Part shown: positions 47,068-58,300 of the stretch, piece after piece
Position numbering within the stretch: the stretch's first letter is position 1
How the letters are laid out: every line of letters begins with the position of its first letter
NCBI GenBank assembly: GCA_014529385.2
Contig: CM043956.1
Location: forward strand, 62,338,620-62,402,619
Length of the DNA: 64,000 bases
Direction of reading: 5' to 3'
Source of the DNA: Adiantum capillus-veneris
Lineage: Eukaryota > Streptophyta > Polypodiopsida > Polypodiales > Pteridaceae
Position numbers and translations under genes: made by a program
The notes under the pieces: model-generated
Database searches by the model: none
What the model was told of the DNA's origin: nothing
Seen by the model: the letters and a program-made list of their open reading frames with translations, nothing else

Positions 47068-49350
47068 TTACTCTTGGGAAGCATTGTAAGCATTGACAAG
47101 GTTTAGGTTATCCTTTAATTGTATGCCTTGCATCCATCTAGCATCTTCAAAAGGATAATTCTTAAACTTAATAAGATATCGTCGGATAGTCTTACCGCCT
47201 CTTAATACCTTGTCTTCATGTCGGAGAATGGACTCGGGCTGCAGCACCTCCTCGTGGTCCTCGATCTCCGGTGGGTCTTCAATAGTTGGTTCTTGAGGTG
47301 GCTCTCCTTTGTAAGGCTTTAAGAGGCTCACATGAAAAGCATTGTGTATGAGCCAATGATTGGGCAACTTAAGTTGATAGGCCATCTCATTGATTGGCCT
47401 AAGAATCTGGAAGGGACCATAATACCTTTTTGCTAGTTTAGCATAGTACTTTTGGTGGCCCGTAGGATTCTTGCCCGTCGTGTGCCTTAATCGAGCCTTG
47501 GGAAACTTTAACAAGACCCAATCGTTTTCTTTAAAGGCTTGGGCTTTTCTGTGCTTGTCAGCAGCAGTCTTTTGCCTTTGCTGTGAGATAGAGATAGCAT
47601 CCTTAATCTTTTGGAAAGATTCTTGTAGGTCTCGGCTATACTCATCTGCAGCGAAGATCTTCCCATGTACCTTAAGTAGCAAGGGACTTTTTGATCTTCC
47701 CTCAATTACCTCGAAAGGTGCTTTTCCTGTAGAAGTATGTACAGTGTTATTGTAAGCATACTCTACTAAGGGTAAGTACTTCTCCCATTGGGATCTTTGA
47801 TCTACTTCCGTTACATAGGCTTTTAGTAGATCGAGAATGGTTAGGTTAGCTATTTCACTTTGGCCATCAGTTTGTGGATGATAGGCCGAAGAGAAGTTTA
47901 GCCTTGTTCCTAAATTCTCAAAGAGACCCTTCCAGAAATTACTGGTCATTCTAGGATCTCTATCCGACACTATGGACATTGGCAAGCCATGGTACTTGAA
48001 AATTTGTGAAATGAAGAGGGTTGCCATTTGATGGGCTTTGATAGTATTTTTGACAGGTATAAAATGAGCTTGTTTACTGAACCTGTCTACTATCGTCCAT
48101 ATTCCTGTATTCCCATGGATAGACTTAGGCAATCCAAAGATAAAATCCATGGATATGCTCTCCCACGGTGAATTAGGGATTGGCAAGGGTTGAAGCAATC
48201 CAAGTTGCTTCCCTCTATCAAATTTTGTCTTTTGACATACCACACATTTGGAAACATACTCGTGTATGTTCACTTTCATGGTAGGCCAATAGAAATATGT
48301 TTCAATTCCCTTTAGGGTAGACTGAATCCCTCTATGCCCTGCATATGGGGGAGCATGAGATTCATACATTACTTTCTCACGTAGTGAGCTAGTAACGCAT
48401 AGTCTATTGCCATAGAGAAGATAACCATCTTGTAAAGTAAATGGTTCTTCTTTCTTCCCTAATGCAAGGGCTGAAATCACATCTCTAAAATCGGGATCAA
48501 TAGCATACTCATCTATCATTGAAGATAGATCATTGTGAGTTGCTATGGAAACCGCATTCACTCTCGGGCGTCTTGAGAGTGCATCGGCTACTTGATTATG
48601 CTTGCCAGCAATGTGAGCAATATGAAAATGAAATTGCGAAAGGAAATTTGCCCACCTCATTTGTTTGTCGGAGAGCTTGGTCTGCGTCATGAAGTACTTA
48701 AGACTTTGGTGATCCGTTCGCAGAATGAAAGGAGTCCCCAATAAATAGTGCTTCCATGAGTCTAAGGCATGTAGAACTGCAAGGAGTTCTTTTTCGTATA
48801 TGCCTAGAGCTTGCTCAACAGGATCGAGCCTTCGACTCTCATAGCCTATGGCGTGCCCTTCTTGGAGTAGAACAGCCCCAAGGCAATCACCACAAGCATC
48901 ACATTGGACCTCAAATGGTTTTGAGAGATCCGGTAGTGTAAGCACAGGTTGAGAGATAAGCTTTTCTTTAAGCTTTTCGAAAGCATTGTTCTCCTTAGCA
49001 GACCACGTATACCTAACATTTTTCTTTGTTAGGTCATGTAATGGTCCCGCAATTTGTGAGAACTTTTCTATGAAGCGTCTATAGTATGCACACATACCTA
49101 TAAAGCTTCTTAGTTCATGAAGATTCCTTGGTTTAGGCCATCCTTTTATTACCTCTAACTTGGATGGATCCATTTGGATTCCATCTTGAGAGATAATGTG
49201 ACCTAAATATTGAATCTCTTGCAAGAAAAATTCACTTTTCTTTCGATTAACATAAAGTTTATTCTCTCTTAAAACTTGAAATATTACCTGGAGGTGTTGC
49301 TTGTGTTCCTCCAATGAATTAGAGTAGATGATAATATCATCAAAGAACAC
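47068..49350 (-). CDS. Element E Pol, distal part (RT catalytic motif, RNase H, integrase, chromodomain)
   Basis: Same frame as 49363-52017, separated only by TGA. It opens with FFDDIIIYS (RT catalytic Asp pair), then LRSFIGMCAYYRRFI. RNase H: FEVQCDACG, YEKELLAVLHAL and RTDHQSL. Integrase: HHCC finger (HAPPYAGH to CVVCQKTK), core Asp in SMDFIFGLP, Asp in IVSDRDPR and Glu in YHPQTDGQSE; GPFQILRPI corresponds to the GPY/F region. The last 60 residues (PESILRHEDKVLRGGK, RYLIKFKNYP, ARWMQ) form a chromodomain, which in related elements guides integration to certain chromatin. The first codon is not a natural start; the segment would need readthrough of the TGA. Confidence 0.93.
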   Translation of the reverse strand: MFFDDIIIYSNSLEEHKQHLQVIFQVLRENKLYVNRKKSEFFLQEIQYLGHIISQDGIQMDPSKLEVIKGWPKPRNLHELRSFIGMCAYYRRFIEKFSQIAGPLHDLTKKNVRYTWSAKENNAFEKLKEKLISQPVLTLPDLSKPFEVQCDACGDCLGAVLLQEGHAIGYESRRLDPVEQALGIYEKELLAVLHALDSWKHYLLGTPFILRTDHQSLKYFMTQTKLSDKQMRWANFLSQFHFHIAHIAGKHNQVADALSRRPRVNAVSIATHNDLSSMIDEYAIDPDFRDVISALALGKKEEPFTLQDGYLLYGNRLCVTSSLREKVMYESHAPPYAGHRGIQSTLKGIETYFYWPTMKVNIHEYVSKCVVCQKTKFDRGKQLGLLQPLPIPNSPWESISMDFIFGLPKSIHGNTGIWTIVDRFSKQAHFIPVKNTIKAHQMATLFISQIFKYHGLPMSIVSDRDPRMTSNFWKGLFENLGTRLNFSSAYHPQTDGQSEIANLTILDLLKAYVTEVDQRSQWEKYLPLVEYAYNNTVHTSTGKAPFEVIEGRSKSPLLLKVHGKIFAADEYSRDLQESFQKIKDAISISQQRQKTAADKHRKAQAFKENDWVLLKFPKARLRHTTGKNPTGHQKYYAKLAKRYYGPFQILRPINEMAYQLKLPNHWLIHNAFHVSLLKPYKGEPPQEPTIEDPPEIEDHEEVLQPESILRHEDKVLRGGKTIRRYLIKFKNYPFEDARWMQGIQLKDNLNLVNAYNASQE

Positions 49351-49362
49351 TCCAGTGAAGGT

Positions 49363-52017
49363 TCAATGAGGCCTGAACAGCTTCTCCATCAAGCGGTTGA
49401 ATGTGGCTGGTGCATTAGTCAAGCCAAAAGGCATGACAATGTATTCGTAAAGACCAAATGTAGTACGAAATGCGGTCTTTACAATGTCTTGATCAACTAT
49501 CCTTATTTGATGATAGCCACTTTTTAGGTCAATCCTACTGAAGTAGGTCGATCCTTGTAGCTTATCAAATAGGTCTTCTACCCGAGGAACGGGAAACCTA
49601 TTCTTGATAGTGATCCTATTTAGTGCTCTATAGTCGACACACATACGATATGTGTCGTCTTTCTTTTGCACTAATAGCACAGGTGAGCAAAATGGAGATG
49701 AGCTAGGCCTAACCATGCCCTTCTCAACTAAGTCATGCACTTGCCGCATAATCTCCTCTTGTTGAGCTTGAGAAACTCTATAAGGAGGTTTGTTAGGCGG
49801 TGAACTTCCTGGAAGAAGTTCAATTGCATGGTCGTCATTACCTCGTTTAGGAGGTAGCTCACAAGGGATGTCGTCAATAAAGACATCTTGAAACCCCTTG
49901 AGAAAATTGGATAACTCTAATTCCTTTTGGTTGCTTTTATTTTCTTTTGCTAAAGCATTAGGTTCATTTTGAGAATCTTTAACAAAAATCATGTACACGG
50001 AAATAGAGCTCTTTATTGACTTGTTGAAAGCTGGTGTATGTACAATGGGGATGGTGTTACCCATCTCCCTAGCATCTATATACATGTCCTTTTCCCTGAA
50101 CTTAAAGGAGATTCTCCTTTCAGGAAATTTAACATGGGCAGCCAGGCGGTCAAACCATGGTGCCCCTAGGATTACATCCTCATGCTTGAGAGGAGAGATA
50201 AAGAAGTCCTCTTTGTTCACATAGCCTTGGACATGAAGCCTCAATTTCCCGATTAAGGGAGTAACTGAAGCTTCTTGCCCCTTGAAGGCACTGTCTGCGG
50301 GTAGGATATCTCCCATCTCGTAGGATTGTATGCCTAGCTTGGTGGCTAACTCCATAGATATGAAATTGTGAGTAGAACCAGGGTCAAAGAGAATAAAAGC
50401 ATCATGTTCTCTTACCTTTCCCCAAGCATGGCATAGAGGAGATCCTTTGTGGTGAGTTTGATGAATCTCCTCCTCTTGGATTTCAACCAAAGAAGCTCTA
50501 GGAGGATCTTGGCGGTTGTTCTTTTGGGGACAAGCGCGGTACGCATGCCCTTGTTCGCCGCACTTGAAACACCGGTTATCTTTACGATAACGCTCAAGCT
50601 CTTCAAGAGAGAGTTTATTCTTTCCTTTGTAAACTCCCTTCTCTTTAGCTTTGTTGGAATTGCCCTTAGGAGACTTTTGGACATTGTCCTTCCCCTTAGG
50701 CTCATTGGAACCCTTGTTTTCCGGGGGCTTATTATTTCTTTTACCTCCTGTTTGGAAATTGATTCGCGAGGCCACCATAGTATGGTGTATTACCGCCGAT
50801 ATGGTACGTGGCCTTTGGGAGTTGACATACTCCGCCATTTCTTCGGTTAAGCCCGCACAAAATTGTTGCTTTTGCTCTCCAAAATCCAACTTTTTGAAGA
50901 CAGTGGCCTTGAGTTGTAGGTCCCAAAACTTGTCTACATATTTGTGGATGGATTCATTGGGAGAGAGCTTTAAGCTTCGCCATTCGGTGAGTACTTTGTC
51001 TTTGGCATCGGTGGCCAAAAACTGCTTCATAATGGAAGCTCTTAAAGCCTTCCATGTTCGTGGAGCTTCACCGTTGGCTCGTAGGCTAGACCACCATTGT
51101 CTGGCGGACTTTTGAAAGTGCATAGCTACATGGCGTAGCTTAGAGGACTCCGTGAAGCCCTCATCTCCAAACGCCGCATCGAATTGCTGGATAAAGGCCA
51201 AAACTTTGTCTGTAGCACCGAAGGTGCCATCATAGGTAAGGAAAGAGATGCTCTTCCCTCCCTCTTTGAATTTCTTCAGCTTGGACGACCTCTTCCATGC
51301 GGCATAGGATTTCCTATGGCCTCTTCTTTTTGATGGTTCAAAAGTTGCACCATCACTTTCTTCAGAAGATGAAGAATTTGAAGAAGGTGGAGAAGAGGGT
51401 GACCTCTTTCTCACCTTTTTCTTGTCTTGATCTTTGTCGTCTTCACCATAGCTTTCATAAGAGGAAGAGGATGAAGAAGATGGAGAAGAGGGTGTCCTCT
51501 TTCTCGCCTTTTTCTTCTCTTGCTTTTTATCATCCCTCTTTGAATTATGGCGTGGAGAAGAGTGTGATGGTCTTCTCCGCTTTGGTGGTGATGGAGAGCG
51601 TTTAGCCCGCCGTCTTCGTGGAGCCATCTCCGCCGAGGTGGCGGGAGACTCGCTTCTTTCTCGTTCCTTCGGTGGAGGCTCTTGAATTCTCCTTTGGGAA
51701 GGAGATGCATCATCCAGAAGTAAGTTCTTGAGCCCTTCATATGGATTCTCTTCTTCTTCCCGAATCGGAGAGAGACCTCTTTTGGTAGTCTCACAAGGAG
51801 GCTCCCTAGGTGTTCTCTCGTCATGGTGATGAGCTTGGAGAATCCCGTGAGCACGGAGCTGCCGTTGCACTTCACTTTGGAGAGATGGATTGCCCATGGC
51901 TTGTTGAAGCCTAGAAATAAGATAGTTAACAAGCATTGAAGCATCATTAGTAGCTTGCTCATGAGCAAAATCAAAGTTATCAACATTAATTTCACTCTCT
52001 TTACTATTGTCAGCCAT
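49363..52017 (-). CDS. Element E Gag-protease-RT, ending at a premature TGA
   Basis: 884 codons from ATG at 52017 ([17 protein letters not shown]). The N-terminus has Arg/Ser-rich low-complexity stretches and KKRKAR-like basic runs. Capsid-like region with [11 protein letters not shown]; zinc knuckle [14 protein letters not shown] near residue 485. Protease with [10 protein letters not shown] near residue 545, where DPG replaces the usual DSG/DTG. RT starts near residue 760 ([37 protein letters not shown]). It stops at TGA 49363-49365, just before the RT catalytic motif. Gy-B has CGA there, so the stop is best explained by C to T at a CpG. Confidence 0.95.
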   Translation of the reverse strand: MADNSKESEINVDNFDFAHEQATNDASMLVNYLISRLQQAMGNPSLQSEVQRQLRAHGILQAHHHDERTPREPPCETTKRGLSPIREEEENPYEGLKNLLLDDASPSQRRIQEPPPKERERSESPATSAEMAPRRRRAKRSPSPPKRRRPSHSSPRHNSKRDDKKQEKKKARKRTPSSPSSSSSSSYESYGEDDKDQDKKKVRKRSPSSPPSSNSSSSEESDGATFEPSKRRGHRKSYAAWKRSSKLKKFKEGGKSISFLTYDGTFGATDKVLAFIQQFDAAFGDEGFTESSKLRHVAMHFQKSARQWWSSLRANGEAPRTWKALRASIMKQFLATDAKDKVLTEWRSLKLSPNESIHKYVDKFWDLQLKATVFKKLDFGEQKQQFCAGLTEEMAEYVNSQRPRTISAVIHHTMVASRINFQTGGKRNNKPPENKGSNEPKGKDNVQKSPKGNSNKAKEKGVYKGKNKLSLEELERYRKDNRCFKCGEQGHAYRACPQKNNRQDPPRASLVEIQEEEIHQTHHKGSPLCHAWGKVREHDAFILFDPGSTHNFISMELATKLGIQSYEMGDILPADSAFKGQEASVTPLIGKLRLHVQGYVNKEDFFISPLKHEDVILGAPWFDRLAAHVKFPERRISFKFREKDMYIDAREMGNTIPIVHTPAFNKSIKSSISVYMIFVKDSQNEPNALAKENKSNQKELELSNFLKGFQDVFIDDIPCELPPKRGNDDHAIELLPGSSPPNKPPYRVSQAQQEEIMRQVHDLVEKGMVRPSSSPFCSPVLLVQKKDDTYRMCVDYRALNRITIKNRFPVPRVEDLFDKLQGSTYFSRIDLKSGYHQIRIVDQDIVKTAFRTTFGLYEYIVMPFGLTNAPATFNRLMEKLFRPH

Positions 52018-52421
52018 TCTAACAACTTTTAGGTGTAAACTTTTTAGGTGTACTTTGGCACTTCAAGCCCTAGTTGCTACTCCTCTTTACCCCTTTAGAA
52101 AAAGCACTCAAGCTACTGTACCCGCGGCTCGAATACCATTAATTGCAAGGAATAGAAGAGAGGGTCTTTCGACACCAAAACAGCACCGGCTCCTGTCAAG
52201 CTTCTAATAGCTCAATAGTGGTTAAGCCGTAGGCAAGCCCCGTAGGACTCCACTATTAAGACCATAGCTCTCGACGGTGATGCCCCGTTAACTGCACAAA
52301 GGCAGGCGCACTGCAAGGCTGAAAAATCCCTATTCTACTTACTCACAGGCAATTAATAATACCAACCATTTGTAGCTAGCTTGAGGACCTCCCTTCTTCA
52401 GCAAGAAAAGAGAAACCTTGA

Positions 52422-52433
52422 GCTCTGATACCC
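52422..52433 (-). promoter_or_regulatory. Element E primer binding site (initiator-Met tRNA)
   Basis: The minus strand reads GGGTATCAGAGC, one mismatch from TGGTATCAGAGC, one base inside the 5' LTR end. The leader between 52018 and 52421 has no gene. Confidence 0.85.
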
Positions 52434-52434
52434 T

Positions 52435-54027
52435 TGTAACTTTTAATGGCCTAAAATCTTATGTGTAGCGGAAATTAGCATGAACATAGTGGGCATTTCA
52501 TTAGAATAGATTCCTAATGAGAATTACAAGAGTGCTTGGGTGGAGAGAGAGAGCAACAAAAAGCATAACACCTAGTTAGATAGCATCGACAATACTTTCA
52601 AAAGAGAGAGCAATTAAGCTATTGACAACAGTTGAGGACCGGATTTGCATGGAGCCGGTCCCCCCTCCAAAAGGCTTTGTATTATGGTTTCTCCCATCAA
52701 GAGAGACATTGTACAATACAATTCTTTGTGTTCCTTCAAGACTAGCTAGTGCAATGAAGATGGAAGCTTCATACACCAAGCAAAACACTTAATCAAACAC
52801 AACTTGAATTATCCCCGTTCTCAGACCCAAGACCTCACACACCTTCGAAGATGGTGAGAGCTAGCAGGGTATGAGAGTAGATTGAGAGGAAAAAGAAGTA
52901 TCTTACGAGAAAGAAGTACATCTCCTCACATAATCACTCATATTAGCATAGCTTAGCTTAGTAATTAGCTTGGTAGAGAAGATGAGCATGCATTGAAGCT
53001 TGGCTCTTGGTTGGATTTGCATCCACATGCCAAGAGAGTGTTGATGTAGGCTTCTATCTCACAAGCTTGGAGTAGATGATGAGCTCTCCATTAAAGCTTG
53101 GGAGGAGATAGAGTATTTTCCCTTCACACATGGTCAAGTGTGAGAGTGTGTGTGTCAATGCCAAGCAAAAATCAGCCCCCCCCTCTCTTGGGCGAGCCCT
53201 AGCTGCTAAATAAGTCTGGCCTTTGCCTCATTGGACCTCCCCAGGTCAAGCCAATAGGAATTAAGCAGCATAAGTGATAGCCTTTAGACATGTGTCCCCC
53301 TTTCCCCTTTTGTGAGAGCTTTAGGTAATTAAATAATTAAACTAAACTCTCATTGGACCCCTTTGCCTCCTGGCCAATAGGAATCAGGCAAGCCATGGGG
53401 CTCCTGAATGCTCATTGGACCCCTTGGGAGACTGCCCAATAGTCTTCTAGGAGACTTAATTCTCATTGGTTTCTTTTATTAAATGTTTTTAAATTAATTA
53501 AACTAGATTTACTCTAGCTTAATTCTCATTGGTCCACTTCAAGGGTCTTCCAATAGGAATTGGGCACACCTTGTGGGCATCTGGCCTAGGGAGCTGACAT
53601 GTGTCCCTCATTCCCTTTGTGTAAAGGGAGCCTGTGTGTGTGTGTGTGGATTTCTCTCTCATCCCCTAGCTTTGGGGCTTGCCCCCTCCCATGTAGGGAT
53701 GTAGAAAGACTTTTTGGTCACACACTAAGCATCCAATTTTCCCTAGGGTTGACCTTTGGACACAACCTTTGAATTTTGGAACCTTAGCATTTTGGAAGTC
53801 TTAATGGGCTGAACCTTAGGGTCTTTTTGGCCCATTGTTTCACATGGCTCTTTTGCAGATGGCCCCCCCTTTGGATCCCTATTTTCCCTCCTTTGGATCC
53901 CTACTGTGGCCGGTCTGCTAACTTAACCAATATTCTAGCTTTTTCTCCCTTGGCACTTCCCCACATTAAATGATCAGTTTAATATGAGAAAATCATTTAG
54001 GAGAATTAGATATTGATTATTATGACA
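52435..54027 (-). repeat. Element E right (5') LTR
   Basis: The 1593-bp partner of 45116-46709 is followed by the CACCT duplication and then D coding sequence. Confidence 0.96.
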
Positions 54028-54032
54028 CACCT

Positions 54033-55313
54033 AGACCGGTGTACATAGCCACAGCTTTGTCTCCAGGCGAGGAAGAGAGACTTTTGAGTCTTCTCAGAGA
54101 GTATAGGGATGTGTTTGCATGGTCTTATAAGGACTTAAAGGGAGTTGACCCATCGATATGCCAACACACAATCCCACTAAAACAAGACGCAAAGCCTAGC
54201 AGACAGAGACCATACACATATAATGATACATTTGCTAAGCGAATCAAAGAAGAGATAGATAAGCTCATGGAAGCTGAATTCATATACGAAATTGAACACA
54301 CCGATTGGGTATCTCCGATTGTGGTAGTACCCAAGAAGAACGGAAAACTCAGAGTGTGTATCAACTTAAAGAAAGTGAATGCTGCAACAATCAGGGACAA
54401 TTATCCCCTGCCGATAACTGATCATGTTCTAGAGCGTGTATCAGGGAAAACAACATACTCTTTTCTTGATGGTTTTTCAGGATATAACCAGCTAGCCATA
54501 GCACTGGAAGATCAACATAAAACAGCTTTTGCAACGGAGTGGGGAATTTATGCTTATCGGGTTATGCCTTTTGGTCTAACCAATGCTCCCGCAACCTTCC
54601 AAAGGCTGATGACGCATGATTTCAAAGAATACTTAAGGTTGTTTCTAGAAATATACATGGATGACTTATGTGTACATTCTCTTCTGAGAGATGAGCATCT
54701 AGAACACCTAAGAAAAGTATTTGAGAAATGTAGGACATATCGCATTTGTCTCAATCCTGAGAAATGTGTGTTTATGGTCCGACAGGGCAGAATTCTGGGA
54801 CATATTGTCTCACAAAACGGAATATCCACGGATTTAGAGAAGATAAAAGTTATAGTGGATATGCCTAGACCAACCAATGCGAAACAAGTACAGAGCTTTA
54901 TGGGACATTGCGGATATTATAGACGATTCATTTACATGTACGCTATAATAGGCCAACCACTTTACAGGCTAATAGTGAACTTTGAATGGACAGAAGAGTG
55001 TGAGGAATCATTTAAGAAATTGAAAGAGGCACTCATTACTGCTCCAGTCTTAAAATCACCAGATTGGGAGAAGATATTCCATGTGCATATAGATGCTTCG
55101 GCATATGCAATAGGATGCATTCTGGCTCAGCTAGGAGAAGGAAACATGGATTTTTCTATCTGTTACGCCAGTCGACAGCTCAACAATGCAGAGAAGAATT
55201 ACACCACAACAGAGCGAGAAGGATTAGGAATGATATATGCTGTGAAGAAATTTCGGCATTATCTTCTAACAAGTTTGTGTTTTTTACGGATCACCAAGCC
55301 TTGCTCTACCTAG
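54033..55313 (+). CDS. Element D reverse transcriptase and start of RNase H
   Basis: The first in-frame Met is at 54039, but the natural frame enters from 41432 through the pre-insertion site. Motifs: [69 protein letters not shown] (catalytic YMDD), GHCGYYRRFI. RNase H begins with HVHIDASAYAIGCIL and TTEREGLGMIYAVKKFRHYLL. A one-base loss near 55280 then shifts the frame; the rest follows in 55064-58414. This is Tat-type RT by its YMDD context. Confidence 0.92.
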   Translation, partial: RPVYIATALSPGEEERLLSLLREYRDVFAWSYKDLKGVDPSICQHTIPLKQDAKPSRQRPYTYNDTFAKRIKEEIDKLMEAEFIYEIEHTDWVSPIVVVPKKNGKLRVCINLKKVNAATIRDNYPLPITDHVLERVSGKTTYSFLDGFSGYNQLAIALEDQHKTAFATEWGIYAYRVMPFGLTNAPATFQRLMTHDFKEYLRLFLEIYMDDLCVHSLLRDEHLEHLRKVFEKCRTYRICLNPEKCVFMVRQGRILGHIVSQNGISTDLEKIKVIVDMPRPTNAKQVQSFMGHCGYYRRFIYMYAIIGQPLYRLIVNFEWTEECEESFKKLKEALITAPVLKSPDWEKIFHVHIDASAYAIGCILAQLGEGNMDFSICYASRQLNNAEKNYTTTEREGLGMIYAVKKFRHYLLTSLCFLRITKPCST

Positions 55314-58300
55314 TGAATAAACCATGCAATACCGGGAGAATAGTGAGATGGTTCATTATCTTACTGGAATTCGACTTCACGGTAGTAGTAAAGAAAGGAA
55401 AAACACATCTTAGAGCTGATCATCTTTCGCGATTGACGAATGGAGAAGACCCTATAGGAGTAGATGACGACATGCCAGACGCGTACTTGTTCAACATAGA
55501 AATGATACCGAAGTGGTCTCAAAATGTCGTTAACCTATTAACCTATGGAGGAGAGTTCGATAGAAGAGAATGCAACCAGAAACATATTGCTATTCAACAA
55601 TCCAAGAATCTTCAATTGGTTGCAGGAAGGTTGTATCAATTGGGAAATGATCATGTTTTACGACTATGCATCAATCCTGAGGAATATAATATATATCTGC
55701 GCGAAGCACATGTTCAGGAATGTGCATTTCATTGTTCAAGAAGGAACACATATAGGAATTTGTTACAATTGGGTGTCTATTGGCCAGGAATGAAAGAAAG
55801 CGTACATGAATATGTCACTGTATGTATTGTATGTTCATCAAAACCGCCAGCAGAGTATTCGATATTATATCAGATAATGATCGCTCCAGAATGGAGTCAG
55901 TATATTGTTGAATATCTCACAAATAGAACTTTCCCAGAAGGAACGTCAAAAGCTCGTCAGAAATCTGTAGAGACAGAAGCTAGAGATTACGCTTTAATAG
56001 GCGATCAACTCTATAAGAAAGGTAAAGACAACCAGCTTAGGATTTGCGCATCAGAGACTGAGTATGTGATAATACTAGAGCAAGCTCATGGAGGAGTAGG
56101 TGGAGGCCATTTCTCAGGTGATAAGACAACAAAACTTGTCTTAGTCGCAGGAATATGGTGGCCAACATTACATATGGACGCTGAGGAATACGTTAAACGG
56201 TGTGATGACTGTCAGCGGACCAAAGTACCACTTAAAAGAGATGATATGCCGCTTAGACCAATGATGGGGGCAAGAGCTTTTGCAAAATGGGGGATTGATT
56301 ATGTCGGACCCATTTCACCTCCTGCATATAAGACTCATGCACAATACATCATTGTGGCTACAGACTATCTAACAAAGTGGGTCGAAGCAAAGGCAACTCA
56401 AAAAGCGGATGCCAGGACCACGGCACAATTTCTATATAAATACGTCTTTGTACGATATGGATTGCCAATAGAAATTGTGAGTGATCGAGGCACACATTTT
56501 ATAAATGAAGTGATAGAGATCCTTCTAGATGAATTCATGGTAATCCATAGGAAATCAGCCCCGTATCATCCACAAGCAAACGGACAAGCTGAAGCAACAA
56601 ACAAAACCATATGCACGGTCCTTACGAAGATTGTATCTGGGTCGAGAACTGACTGGGACCAGAAGTTGCATTCAACATTATGGGCATATAGGGTAGCATA
56701 TAAAACATCAATAGGAACGACCCCATATAACATGGTTTTTGGGCTAAATGCTATCTTACCAATAGAATTCTTGATTTCAACCTTAAGGGTGGCTAAGGAT
56801 CTAGAGTGGACAGGGCACGAGCTTTCTGATAGAATAGATGACCTGGAAAAGCTAGACGAGCTTCGCCTAAAAGCAGTAGCTTCTATCTACGCTCAGAAAA
56901 GGCGACAAAAAGAATTTTTTGATAAGCATGTGCGGACTAAAGAGTTTAAGGTTGGGGACTATGTCCTAGTTTACACTCTGAAACAGCATGCTAAGAAGCT
57001 TAAAAAGCGAGGGATGGGACCTCTGGTGATTAAAGATCTATCACCAAGTGGAGCCGTCAAGCTTGCTACATTAGACGGAGAAGAAATGCCCAATTGGATT
57101 AGTGGATGCAGAGTGAAAAAGTATCTTTTGCCGCTAACCCAAGACATGCTTCTCAAAATACATCAAGAAAAGCTGCGTGTCCAGAAAAAGAAAATGATTT
57201 TGGAGGAAGCGCAAGCCGAGGTGAAGGAAAGAATGGAGAAAAGAAGACTACTACGTCAGAAACAGCGCAATGAAGGAGCAATACGAATAAACGCAGTCAG
57301 TATAACAGAAATGGATAATGACAAAGAAGAACCCATCATTGAATGCAAAGTAGGAACCAACCAAATCAAAGCCAGAGCACTATTGGATTCAGGAGCTCAA
57401 ACTAACCTACTTTCACTCAGTTTGTATAGACAATTGACAAATGACACTAAACTACAAACTGCCAAGCAAGAGTTAAAGAGTTACTCTGAGAATTCAATCA
57501 AAACTGTCGGATGCACAGTTTTACATATACAGATTAACCAGTATGTGTATCCTCATATGTTTTACGTGGTTGAAGACCAAGCTACACAACATCCATTATT
57601 GCTAGGACAACCATGGCAAAAGCAATACAATGCAATGATTGACTGGAGTTCTAAATCAGTGCTTATCAAATACGAAGGTGAAAGTCAATCGGTTAAGTTC
57701 ACCAAAGGATCAGAGACAACTCCAAAGGAAGAATCCAAGAACAAAGGTAAACAACAACCAGAGAAAAAGAAGAAGCAATGGCAACCAAAAGTTTCTATAC
57801 AACTGGATTTCTCTTCGACGAGGAATTCTCAACATTGGATAAGGAAGACAAGCAATAATATAACAGCTCAACCTTGGGAAAAAAAGGAGTCAAAGTTGGT
57901 ATGGAGACCAAAAAAAGTTGTGCCAGAGAACACAAAGGTGGAAAACAGAGTCTTCAATACCAGACAACAGAGTGATTCCAGACAATCAAGGACAGTGAAA
58001 CAGATCTGGATTCCAAAGAAGTTCATGACGGCACAAAGCTATAGCAAGCAAATTTGGATCCCAAAGATTTGTAAACAGGAACTCCCTTCAGTACAATCAA
58101 CGGAAACTCCTAGGTATTTCAAGTCGAGGAAATCAACACAAAGAACAAAGCAGGTTTGGGTCGCAAAGAGTTTGTGGCAAGCACAAGTGAAGCGGAAGCA
58201 GATTTGGATTGTAAAAAAGAACAACAAAGTAAAGAAGAATCCATCTACTGATTCTACTACCGAAGTGCCAAAACCAACCCAAAACCCGACCACCAATCCT

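Larger units (their letters stand above)
45116..54027 (-). mobile_element. Element E: very young chromovirus with near-identical LTRs
   Basis: This 8912-bp element has LTRs 45116-46709 (1594 bp) and 52435-54027 (1593 bp), starting TGTAAC and ending ATGACA, flanked by CACCT (45111-45115 and 54028-54032). Comparing the LTRs by eye I find one difference, a run of 9 versus 8 C near 45857/53176, which points to very recent insertion. The coding strand is minus. Gag-pol is one frame of 1650 codons interrupted by a single TGA (49363-49365). The C-terminal chromodomain makes it a chromovirus. Confidence 0.97.
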
